NCBI GenBank assembly: GCA_958009055.1
Contig: OY253650.1
Span: forward strand, 1,240,001-1,304,000
Source: Choricystis sp. odSpoLacu1
Lineage: Eukaryota > Chlorophyta > Trebouxiophyceae
DNA: 64,000 nucleotides
Direction: 5' to 3'
The translations under genes were made by a program, and so were the position numbers. Shown one piece after another: positions 34,501 to 46,500 of this stretch. How positions within the stretch are numbered: position 1 is the stretch's first letter; each line of letters opens with the position of its first letter. The notes below the pieces were generated by a model that worked only from the letters and a program-made list of their open reading frames with translations, was not told the origin of the DNA and did not search any database.

Positions 34501-37500
34501 GGGGCGTGGGCCGCCGCTTCGGCGCGCGGGCGGGCGGCGCGCGTCGTCCTGCTCGGCCGCACGGGGCGGCCCTCCTCCGACACCGTGCTGTTGCCGCACG
34601 CTGCACCGCCCGGCGTCGTGGCCATCCTGGCAGCCGCAGACGTGGCCACAGCCGCCGGGGCGGCAGCCGCTTTTGGCGCGGCGTGCGGGGCGGGCGCGCC
34701 GTCTCCGCTGCGCTGCGCCCTCCACGCGGGGGCGGTCCTGGACCCTGCCGTGGTGGCCAACGTGACGCCCTCCACCGCCCGCACCGAGTTTGGCGCCAAG
34801 GTGGCGGGTGGCGCCCGCCTGCTGGCGTCGGCGGGCGTGGGTGCCGCCCCCCTGACGGGTGGCGCGCACGCGTTTTCATCGTTGGCCGCGTTTGCGGGTT
34901 CTGGGGGTCAGGCCGCCTACGCCGCCGCCAACTCGGCCCTGGACGCTGCCGCGTCGGCAGCGTCCGCCGCCGGCCTCCCCCTCACCACCGCCCAGTGGGG
35001 CGCGTGGGGGGGGCGCGGCATGGCGGTGCGGACGGCCGGGTTTGCGGCGCGCGCGGCGCGGGCGGGACTGGGCGTCCTCCCGCCCTCGGCGGGCGCGGCC
35101 GCGCTTGCCGCGTTGTTGGCCGCCTCGTCCGGAGACCCCGCCTCTTCCGGCCGCCTCGCAGGCCAGGCCACCGTGGTGGCCAACGTGTTCCTGTGGGGGC
35201 GGCTGCCCCGAGTCGATGGGGGCGGCCTGTATGGCGAGGTGTGGGTGGAGGCGACACAGCGACAGCGCCCGCGCCCGCGCCGGCGCCGCCCACCCCCCGC
35301 CTCCCTTCCTCCTCCTCCCCTCCCTCCTCCTCCCCAGCCGGCGACGCCCTCGCCACCGCCACGGCCATGGTGTCCACCGCCCTGGTCACCGTGCTGGGTG
35401 GGGCGGCGGCGGCGGGCCTGGCGTCCACCGCCCCACTCTCCGACGCGGGGCTCGACTCGCTCGGCGCGGTCGACCTGCGCAACGCGCTCGCGTCCGCCCT
35501 GGGGGGTGGCGCCGACCTGCCCGCCAGCCTGGCGTTTGACTACCCCACACCCGCCGCGCTGGGGGCGTATGTGGCGGGGTTGATCGGCCAGCGGGGTGGT
35601 GGTGGTGGTGGTGATGGCAGCGACACCGCCGCCCCCCCCTCTCCCTCCCTCCCTCCCTCCCTCCCCTCCTCAGCCCCTCCCTCCTTTGACCTCGCCATCA
35701 CGGCAGCCGCCGCCGAGTTTGGGTCCACGCGGTCCCCCCTGACCGCGTTGAGTCTGGCGGGGGATTTGGCCGTCGGCGGCGACTCGGTCGCCCCCATCCC
35801 TCCCGGCCGCTGGCCCGCCGACCCCCACTACTCCCCTACCGCCTCCCCCGGCCGGGCCAACGTGCGCCTGGCGGCTTGGCTGCCGTCCATCGACCGCGTG
35901 GATGGCGCCGCCTTTCGCCTGGCCCCGCCCGATGCAGCGGGGCTGGACCCGCAGGCGCGCAGGCTGCTCGAGTGCGCGGCGGCCGCGCTGGCCCCTGTGC
36001 CCCTGCCCCCCGCCGACTCTGCGGCCGGGGGCGGGGTGGGGCTGTATGTGGGCGTCATGCATCAAGAGTTTGTGGCGGCGGTGGCAGGTGCGTGTTTGGA
36101 GGGGAGAGCAGGAGAGGTGTGTGTGAGCGAGCGCGCTCCTCTTTGTCCTCACCCCCTCCCCCTCCCTCAGCCGTCGGCGCCCCCGTCACCCCGCCCGTCG
36201 TCACGGGGTCCGGCATGGACTTCCTGGCGGGCCGCGTCTCCCACGCCCTCAACCTGGCGGGTCCCATGGCCGCCGTGCACACCGCGTGTTCTTCATCGCT
36301 CGTCGCGCTCGCGCTGGCCGCAGCCTCGGTGCGCGCGCGCGACGCGGCGGCCGCCCTCGCGGCCGGCGTCCACATCATGCTGCTGCCCGGCACCATGGCC
36401 GGCATTGCAGGCCTGGCCGCCCTGGCCCCCGACGGACGCTGCAAATCGTTCGACGCGGGCGCCGACGGGTATGGGCGGGGGGAGGGGGTCGGCGCGCTGC
36501 TGGTCGCGCCCGCCTCCCCCTCCTCCTCCGACCCACTCGCCATCCTGCGCGGCGCGGCGGTGCTTCACGCCGGCACCGCCTCCTCCCTGACCGCGCCCTC
36601 GGGCCCCGCGCAGGCGGCGTGCGTGCGCGCGGCGCTGGCGGGGGCGGGGGTGGGCGCGGCGTCTGTCGCCGCGGTCGCGACCCACGGCACCGGCACGCCT
36701 CTGGGCGACCCCCTGGAGCTGGGCGCCCTGGCTGCCGCTTTGGGGGGGGGGCGCCACGCCCCCCTCACCCTGGCCGCCCCCAAAGCGCGGCTGGGGCATG
36801 CGGAGGGCGCGGCGGGCGTCGCGGCCGCGCTGGTCGCGCTTGCTGCGGCCGGCACGGCCGCCCCCCCCCCCGTCTCCCGTCTGGCCGGCCTCAACCCGCA
36901 CGTGTGCGCCGCCCTGGATGATTGGCGGGCCAGGGCGGGTGGCAGCGTGGCGGCGGCTGTGCCGCGCGCGGCCGTCCCCGCGCCCTCCGCGTCCTCGTCC
37001 GCCATCGTGGGAGCATCCTCCTTTGGCATGAGCGGCGTCAACGCGCACGCCGTGCTGGACGTGGTGGCGGGCGCAGGCCTGGCCAGGGGGCGGGGCGGGT
37101 GTGGCACCTACCGCCGCACCACCGCGTGGCCCGCGCCGCGGCCGACGCTGTTGGCGGGGCGCGCGGCGGTCGCGGCGGCGGCGGCGGCCGTCGTTTTCGA
37201 ACTCGACCTCGCCTCCCCCCGCCTCGCCTTCCTGACGCACCACACGGTGGGGGGGACAGCTCTGCTGCCTGCGACGGCAGCCCTGGAAGCCGCCGCCGCG
37301 GCGGCTGGGGCGCTGCTGCCCCCCGACTCGGGCGTCGCGATCGTCGGCGTCGCGCTGAGCGCGCCGTTCGTGTTGCCTCGTGCCCGCTCCACCGCCTCCT
37401 CCCTCCTGGCCGTCACCATCGACGTGGCCACTGGTGAGGTTTCCATTGGACGTGCGCGTGGTGGCGCGCCCACCGCGCGCGGCCGCGTGGCGCCGCCTCT

Positions 37501-40500
37501 GTCTGCGCCGCCGCCCGCGCCGCGCGGTCGCCGCCGCGCGCTGCGCCCGCGCCGCGGCCGCCCCCACCCCCGCCGCCGAGCGGCGGCCGTCGCCTCAGTC
37601 GCCCCCCCGCTCGGCGGTGCGGCCGGCTTCCTGGCCCACCCCGCGTCCGCGGACGCCACCCTGCACCTGGGCGCCGCCCTGGGGGAGGGTGGGCGCACGT
37701 TGATTCCGGCGGTCGTTGGCTCGGCTGTCCTGCGCCGCGCGCGCGGCGCGGCCGACGCGCCCGCGGGCGCGCTGCACGCTGCCGCGACCGCCGACATGGA
37801 TGCTAGAGACGACACCGCCACCCTGGGAGCCAGCGGGCGTGCCACTGGGCATGCATCGGGGCGCCCTCCGCCGCGCGCGGCAGTGGCACTGGCCGGCGTC
37901 ACCGCGCGCGCCGCGCCGCCGCCGCCGCAGTTGCCGGTGGCGGCCCTTGTCGACGTGTTTTACGAGACGTGCTGGCAGGTGGATGACGCGCTGTCTGCAG
38001 TGGTTGGCTGTGGCGGAGCGCTGCCGCGCCTGGCGTGCTCTGTCGTGCCTCCGCTCACACACAGACACCCCGTCGCGGCCGCGGCTGCCGCACTCGCCGC
38101 AGCGCGCGGCGCGCGCACCGTCGGCGTCGTCGCCGCCGACGCCGCGTCTCCCGCCACCGCGTCCGCGGCCGCCCTGTTGCGCGTGGCCGCGTCGGAGGCG
38201 CCCCCGGGGGCGCGGTGCGATGTGGTGCTTGTCGACGCTCGCGCCACCACGCACGCGCGCGCCGCTGCGCGCGCGCTCGCGTCCTGCGCCTCCTCCGCAG
38301 GCGCCGCCTTTGGCACCCGCGTCGCGGGCGGCGTGACCGCCACCCCGCGCCTCCTGCCCGCCCGCCCCCGCCCCCCGCCCACTCGCTGGACGCGGCTGGA
38401 GCCGCGCCCTCGCGGGTCGCTCGCGTTCCTCGCGCCTGCACCCCTCCCCACGCCCCACCCACCACCCGGCACCCTGCGTATCTCCGTGCGCGCGGTCGGA
38501 CTCAACTTCAGGGACGCGTTGAATGTGCTGGGAGCTTATCCAGGTGCGGTGGATGTGGGGCCGTTAGGCGGCGATTTCGCGGGGGTGGTGGCCGAGATCG
38601 GCGCCGGCGTCCGCGGCTTCGCCATCGGCGACGCCGTCGTCGGCCTCGCCTCCGGCGCCCTGGGGCGGGCGGTGGATGCTCCCGCCTCCCTGGTTGTGCG
38701 GGCGCCGCCAGGGATGGACCCTGCTGACGTGGCCACGCTGCCGACGGTTTACGCGACCGTGTTTGCGGCGGGCGACGCCCTCCCCTCCGGCCTGCCCTCC
38801 TCGGCCTCCCCCGCCCCCGCCCTCATCCATGGGGGCGCGGGTGGAGTCGGCCTTGCCGCCCTGCGCGTGCTGACCGCTCGTGGAGCGGCCTCTGTGACGA
38901 CGGCGGGCGCCCCCGCGCGCCGCGCCGCCGCGCGCGCGGCGGGGGCAACCATCGCCCTGAGCTCGCGCGACACCGCGTTTGCAGACGGTGTATTGGTGGC
39001 GGGCGGGCGCGCCCCATCCTTTGTGCTTAACTCGTTGACGACGCCTGGGTTCGTAGCTGCTTCGCTCGCCTCTCTCTCGCGCAACGCCTCCTTTGCCGAA
39101 ATCGGCAAGCGCGACATCTGGTCCCCCGCCCGCGTCTCCCAGGACCGGCCCGACGTGGCGTACGCCATTGTGGCCATCGACGTGCTGGCGCCGACCAAGC
39201 TGGGGCGGCTGCTGCGGCGTGTGGTTGCGGGGGTTGCGTCCGGTGTGGTCGTCCCTCTCCCCGCCACCCGCCACCCTCTGGCCGCCGCCCGCACCGCGTT
39301 GCGCGATGTCGCGTCCGCCAAACAGGTGGGCAAAGTGGTGGTCACCGTGCCCGCCCCCGCCGCCCCCTCGCGCGGCCGCGGACCGTCGCCGCACGCCGCC
39401 TGGCTCATCACCGGGGGTGGCGGCTCCCTGGGCGGCGTGGCTGCACGCTGGCTGGCGTCCCAGGGTGTGAGAACGCTGGCCCTGGTGGGGCGGGATGGCA
39501 GGTTTGGGCGGGTTGGAGACGCGGTCGCGCTGGCCGCCGCGCGCGCGCTCGCGCCCGCCGTCGTCGCCTCCCACTGCGACGCGGCCACGCGTGCCGACGC
39601 GGCCGATATCGTGGACGTCCTGACCCAGGGCGGCTCCGCTCCTGGCCTGGCTGGCGTCCTACATTGTGGCGGCGTGCTGGCGGACGCGCCGCTCGGCAGC
39701 GTCGCCCCGTGCGCGCTGCGGGCGGCCGCAGCGCCGAAAGCCGCGGCCGCGGCCGCCCTGGGCGCCCCTCTGGCCGCCCACCCCCTCTCCCACACACTCG
39801 CCTTCACCTCCAGTGCTGCCGTGTTTGGCGCGCCCGGCCAAGCAGCCTACGCCGCCGCCAACGCGGCGCTGGATGCGGCGATCGCGCGCGCCGCGCGCGG
39901 CGGCACCCCCGCTCGCGCGCTGCAGTGGGGCGCCTGGGACGTCGGCATGGCTGCCACGCCCGCCGTGCGAGCCAGGATGAAGCGGCAGGGACTGACCCCG
40001 CTCACGCCGGATGCAGGAATGGCCGCGCTGGAGGCGGCGTTGGCGGCGGGTGAGACGGCTGGCCGCGGTGGGCGCGCGCACCCACCCGCCATCGCTGCCG
40101 TGATGCTGGTCGACTGGGGCGTGCTGCTGGGTGGGGGCGCCCCCGTGCCCTCCTTCTTTGACGAGTTGAAGCCACGGCAGGTGAATGTGGCGGCGGCTAT
40201 CGAGCCGGCGCCAGTGGCGGCCGCTGCAACCGCCCCTCACGCTGTGCCCGTGCCGCGCCGCCGCCGACGCACCCGCACCGCCCGCCCCCCGCCCCCTCCC
40301 CGCCCGCCCCCGCCCCCCGCCTCCCTGCTCCCCACCGTGCTGGACGTGGTCACCAGCGTGCTCGGCACCCGCCCCCCTCCCGACGCCCCCCTGGTTGCCA
40401 CCGCGGGCCTGGACTCGTTGGGCGCAGTTGAACTGCGCAACGCGCTCGCCGCACGCTTCTCCCTCCCTGACCTTCCCGCCACCCTTGTCTACGACGCCCC

Positions 40501-43500
40501 CTCCGCCACCGCCATGACTGCCCTGGTGGAGGCTGGGTTGAGCGCGGCGGGTAGGTGGCCGCCTCCGGCTGAGGAGGCGGCTGCGGTGGAGGCGTCCAGT
40601 GAGAGCGAGAGCGAGGAGAGTGACACCGACGCGCCGCCGCTACAGACCGCGGTCGCACTCTCTGTGCCCGCCCCCCTGGCCCCGCCTCCACCGCCGCCGC
40701 CATCCACCATCTTCGTCTCGGCGTCAGCCTGCCTGCTGCCAGGCTCCACGCGCCCCCCCTCCCTCGACACGCCCACCGACGCCGTCACCCCCGCCCCCCT
40801 CACACGCTGGGACGCAGATTCCCCCTCCGTCCACCCGCGCGGCCGGTTTGGCGCGTACGTGGCGGGTGTGGCGCGCTGCGACGCGGTGGCGTTGGGCCTG
40901 TCCCGTGCGGAGGCGGCGGCCACGGATCCTCAGCAGAGGCTGCTGCTGGAGCTGGCTGCCGACGCGCTGGCGTCCGCGGGGCCCCTTGCCGCTGCCTCCA
41001 CCCCCACCACCCGCCTGCCCGTCGGCACCTATGTCGGCATCGGCACCGTCGACTTTCCCGACGTTGCCGCCCCGCTGGGCGCCACCGCGCACACGGCCGC
41101 GGGGGCGGCCGCGTCAGTCGCGGCCGGCCGCCTCGCCTTCTCCTTTGGCCTGGGCGGGCCCGCGGTGGCGGTCGACACCGCGTGCTCGTCCGCCCTGGTG
41201 GCAGCCCACCTGGCGTTTGTGGCGTTGATGGGCGGCGGAGGAGGAGGGGATGTGGCGTCCATCGCACGTGCTCTGGCCGCGGGCGTCAACCTCACCCTCT
41301 CCCCAGGCAAAGCCGCCGCGTTTGGGGTGACGGGCATGCTGGCCCCCGACGGCCGCTGCAAGACTCTGGATGGCAGTGCCGACGGGTATGGCCGGGGTGA
41401 AGCTGTCACGGTGGTGGTGCTGGACAGAGCAGAGAGCAGCGCGCCGCCGCGCGCGGCGGCGTCCGCTTCCGCGCTCTGGCTTGCCTCCTCCGTCAACCAG
41501 GACGGGCGGTCGGCCTCCCTGACCGCGCCCTCTGGGCCCGCCCAGTCCGCCGCCATCTCCGCCGCTCGTGCGGTGGCGGGCGGGGCTGCGGTCCGTGTCA
41601 CCGCCCTTGCGCTGCACGGGACGGGCACCCCTCTCGGTGACCCCATCGAACTCGGCGCCCTCGCGTCCCCCCTGCCCGACGCCCGCCTCACTCTGGCCAC
41701 CCCCAAAGCAGCCACCGCCCACTCAGAAGCCGCGGCGGGGGGCGTGGGGGTGCTGGCGGCAGCCGCGCGCATTGTCGGCCGCGCCGCGCGCGACTGTCTC
41801 CACCTTCGCTCGATCAACCCTCACGTTGCAGCCGCACTTACCGCCCGCCGCCGCGGCAGCGCCGCCGCCGACCCTGGCTCCGTGTTTGTGCCACGTACCA
41901 GCGCCCCCGCCCCTTTGGAAGGAGCGGTGGGCGTCAGCGCGTTTGCTTTCCAAGGCACCAACGCGCACGCGCTCGTGGCAGCGGGCCCCTCCGTCCCTGC
42001 CCTGCCTCCCGCCCCGCGCCCCTGGCGCAGGGCGCGAGCGTGGCCGGTGCCGCCCCACTGCTCCCTGCTGGCATCGGTGGCGTCGGTGGCAGGCGGGGGC
42101 GCTGTGTTTGGAGTGCCGACGGCCGCGCCGCGGCTGGCAGCGCTCACAGGCCACGCCGCGGGTGCCGCCACCCCCGCCCTGCCGCCTGGCGCCCTGCTGG
42201 AAGCCGCCACCACGGCTGCGCGTGCGTTGTGCATGACGGGCGGCATGGAAGCGCCCCCGTTGCTGTTGGTGGGGGTGGCGCTGGGCGCGCCGCGCGGGGG
42301 GAGGGGCGGCGTGTCAGTGCGTGCCGATGCAAGCGGCGCCGCCGTCGTGGCCGCTGGGGCGGCGCGCCTGCTATCGGCTACCGTGGCTGCAGCGTCCACC
42401 GCGCCCCTGCGCTGCACCGTGGCCCGGCGCTACAAGTCGGCGCTGGTGCGGCCGCGGCGCGGTGTCGGCGCGCGCGCGGTCGCGTCGCTGGCTCTGTCGC
42501 CCGCCGCCAACCCAGCCTTAGCACGCGCCGCTGCTGCCGATGCAGCCCTGACACTGGCCACCGTGCAGGCCGCACCCTGCGCTTCCCTCCCGCCTGACGC
42601 CGCGTGGCCGGCCGCCCTGGCGGCTGCCGCGCGGCCGCCCGCGGTCGGACTGCGCGGCGGCGGTGGTCTGCCCGCGGCTGCCGTCACCGCCGGCCCCGGC
42701 GCTGGCGCCGTGGCGGGCGGCGTCACGCTGACCGGCATCAAGGCAGTGCCTCTGCTTACTCGTCCTTCCACCAACGCGGTCGACTGGAGAGTGACGTGGG
42801 CGCGCGTGCCGCCGCCTCTGCCGCTGCGCGGTGCTCCCTCCTCCCCCGTCTGGCTGGCCCTGGCCTCCACCCCCATCACGCTGGCCGATGTGTGTGACGT
42901 CACATCCGACACCTGCACCCCCGTCCTGGTGGCCGCGGTGCGGGGAGGCGGCAGTGATGCCGCTGCCCTCGCGGCGGCGGGCCCGCCGCGCGGCCCCATC
43001 CTCACACTGGGCACCGACGCCCACGCGTCCCTGCTGCTGGCTTCAGCCAGGCGCAGCGTGGACAGGCTGCTGGCGGTGCAGACGCCTGGGTCGAATGATC
43101 CGTTGGCGCTGCTGTGGGCGTTTCGGGCGGTGGCCGCGGCAGCGGCGACCGCGAACGACGCACGCCGCCTGCCCCCCCTGGCCACGCTCACGTTTGGCGC
43201 CCCGGCGGCTGGGTCGGCTGTGGACCGCCCCCCCCATGACGCCGCGTCTGCCACCGCTGTCGCCCTGGCCCGCACGCTGCGCATGGAGGCGCGGTCGGCG
43301 CGGGCCCCGCGCTCGACCTTCCCCGCCCCCCCCTCCGCGCGGCCGCGTCCGCCGTGGCGGCCGCCACCCAACCGTCCTCCGGGTCCCGCCTGGCCCTGCG
43401 CGCTGGTGTGCTGCTGGCGGAGCGGCTGGTGCCGGCTCCACCGCGCGTGCCGCGGCCGGCGCGGAGCCGCGCACGCGTGCGCGGGCGCACCGTCGTCGTC

Positions 43501-46500
43501 ACCGGCGGCACGTCCGGCCTGGGGCTGGCGGTCGCCCACGCCGCGGCTGCGGCAGGGGCGACTGCACTGGTGCTGGTCAGCCGGTCGGGCGGCGTGCCGG
43601 CGGGTGGCGCGGCGGCGCTGGCAGCACACGGCGCGGCTGTCGTCTGTGTCTCGCTCGACGCGACCGCGGGCGACGATCCACTGCACTCGCTGCTGGCCTG
43701 GGCCAGAGACACGCTGCCCCCGATCGCCCTCATTGTGCACGCCGCCGGCAGTGTGGCGTATGACGAGGTGGCGGGCTTGACGGAGGGGGCGGCGTCAGCC
43801 ATCGCCGCACCCAAGCTGGCGGCTGCAGCCGCCGTCGCTGCCGCAGCCGGACCCCACCGCGCCGCCCCCACCGCCGACGTGTGGCTGCTGTCCTCCACTG
43901 CGGCGGCGTGGGCTCAACCTGGGGCGGGGCACTATGCAGCTGGCAGCGCAGCTCTCGTGTCTGCGGCTGCTGCCGCAACCGCCGCCGGCCAGCCCGTCTC
44001 CGCCCCCATGCTGGGCCCCTTCGGAGGGGCCGGCATGGCGGCCTCGCTCTCCACCTCCATGTCCGCCCTGGGGTTGAGGCCGCTGCCGCCGCGGGAGGCG
44101 CCCCGCGCGCTCGCGCGGTGTGTGGGCGCGCCACCCGGCGCCGTCGTGGCAGCCCTCGACGGCGCCCGCTTTGCCGCCGTCAACACGACACGCGGGCCGT
44201 GGGACTATGTGGAGGCTGTGGGGTTGGTGGTGGATGATGGCGATGGTGAGCGGGAGGCAGAAGTTGAGCCAAGTGCGCTGCCTCCTCCACCTCCACCCTC
44301 CTCCTCCACCCCCACCCTCACCCTGGCCGCCATCACCGTCGCCGTCCTCGCCGCGGCGGCCGACGTACTAGGTCGGCCCCTGCCCCCTGGCGGCCGCTTT
44401 GTGGACGCGGGCCTCGACTCGCTGGCTGCCGTTGAGTTGGCGGCCTCAGTCAGCCGCGCGACGCGCGCGCCCCTGCCGCCGACCGTCGCGTATGACTGCC
44501 CCACCGCCGACGCGCTGGCGGCGCATGTGCATGGCGTGCTGGAGGCAGACAGACGTGAAGGCGATGGCGGCGCGATAGCAGCCGTGCCTCGGCCGGTGGT
44601 TGCGGCTGCACAGGCGACCACTGCCACCAACCCTCCGGTCACCATCGCCCTCTTTACCCGCCTGCCCGCCGGCTTTACCCGCGACGCCGCCCGCGCCGTC
44701 CCTCTCGGCCGCTGGGATGCCGACCCCCCCCCCGGCCGCCCCCGCGCCGCCCGCTTTGGCGGCTGGCTGGCGGGTGTGGCTGCCTGCGACGCGAGCGCGA
44801 TCGGCCTCGCGCCGCCAGAGGCCGCGACGGTCGACCCCCAACAACGCCTGCTGCTAGAGGCTGCGGCCTCGGCTCTGACGTTTGCGTCAGACGCCTCAAC
44901 CACCACCACTGCTTCCGTGTTTGTGGGCATCCAGCAGATGGAGTATGGTGGCCTATCCGCGCGCGTGCGGTCCCCGCTCACCGCCTACGCCGCCACGTCA
45001 GCCGCCTCCGTCGCCGCGGGGCGGCTAGCCTACACGTATGGGTTGACCGGGGAAGCCGTGGCCGTGGACAACGCGTGCTCGTCCGCGTTGGTGGCGGCGC
45101 ACCTAGGGGCGGCACGCGCGCGCGCGACTGCGCTTGCGACTGCGCGCGGCTGCTCTCTCGCGGCCGGCGTCAACCTCGCCCTCGCCGAGACCACGTCCGC
45201 TGCCGCCACGCTGGCCGGCATGCTGTGCGCCGACGGTCGCTGCAAAGCGTTGGACGCGGCGGCGGATGGGTATGGCCGCGCGGAAGCATGTGTCGCGCTG
45301 TGGTTGGAGTGTGGGAACGCCTCCTCCTCATCCCGCCCCCTGCTGGCCGGCTCCGCCGTAAACCAGGACGGCCGGTCCGCAGGCCTGACCGCACCCTCGG
45401 GCCCCGCCCAAGCCGCCGTGCTGACCGCGGCGCGCGCCGAGGCGGGCGCGCCCCGCACGTCCCTTGAGCTCCACGGCACCGGCACCCCCCTCGGCGACCC
45501 CATCGAGCTGGGGGCGGCGGCCAGTGTGTTGATGAAGGGGGGTGGATGCACCCTCCTGCGCGCGGGCGGCGCCAAATCGAGGGTGGGGCACGCCGAGCCT
45601 GCCGCGGGCGCGGTCGGCCTGGCCGCCGCCATCGCGGCCGCCACTGGCAGCCCCACCCCGCCCCTGCCCCTGTTGCGGTCTGTCAACCGCACGTGGTGGC
45701 ATCCCTGGACGCGGCTGGTGGGGCGGAGGCTGGGTTGGTGCTGGCTCGGGCGGCCGCGCCGGGCGATGGTGGCAGTGGCGTCGGAGTGAGCGCGTTTGCT
45801 TTTGCTGGCACCAACGCGCACGCGGTCGTGCTGCCTGCCGTGGATGGGGGTGGCTCACGCGCAACCACTCCTGCTGCCCTCCCCTGGCGTCGGGCGCGGG
45901 CGTGGTTTGCGCCGCCGCCGCACGCGCTGCTGTGGCGCGTCGCGGCCACAGAGCGCGCGACTGTCTTCTCGCTCCCCTCGCTCGCCACCACCCCGGCCAC
46001 CGCCTACCTGCACCAACACGTGGTCGCAGGCGTTCCCCTGCTGCCCGCGGCCGCCATGCTGGAAGCCGCCGCCGCGGCGGTGCGGTGCGCTGGCGGCGGC
46101 GGCGACGCGCGGCCGTCGCGGTGCGTGGTGTCGGGCGCGAGCGTCGCGGCGCCGTGCTGGTTGGCGCGCGACGCGCCCTCGCCAGCGGTCAGCGTCACCG
46201 TGGCTGACGATGGTGGCGTCACTGTGGCCAGCAGCGCTGGCCGCCACCTGGCGGCGCGCGCGGTGTGGGTGGGGACGGTGGCGCAGCGCGCACCGCGCCG
46301 CTGGGCCGCGTTCGCGCCGCGCCTCCCGCCTCCCCCCCCTCCTCGCCGAGCCGTCGGCACCCTCACCCCTGCGACCACGGGTCAACCTGGGGCCCACTGG
46401 CACCATCCCGCGTGCCTGGACGCCGCCACCCATGCGGCCGCCGCCACCGCGCGCGGCGATGACGCGGCCACGCCGCGCGTGCCGGTGTCGGTTGCGGCCG

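Noticed and set aside
37900..38350. Possible acyltransferase in the long spacers between DH and KR/ER (also 42780-43300 and 54350-54850)
   Set aside because: The text fits the structural half of KR domains (LLRVAASE and LARTLRMEA helices); no GHSxG or AT C-terminal motif was seen.
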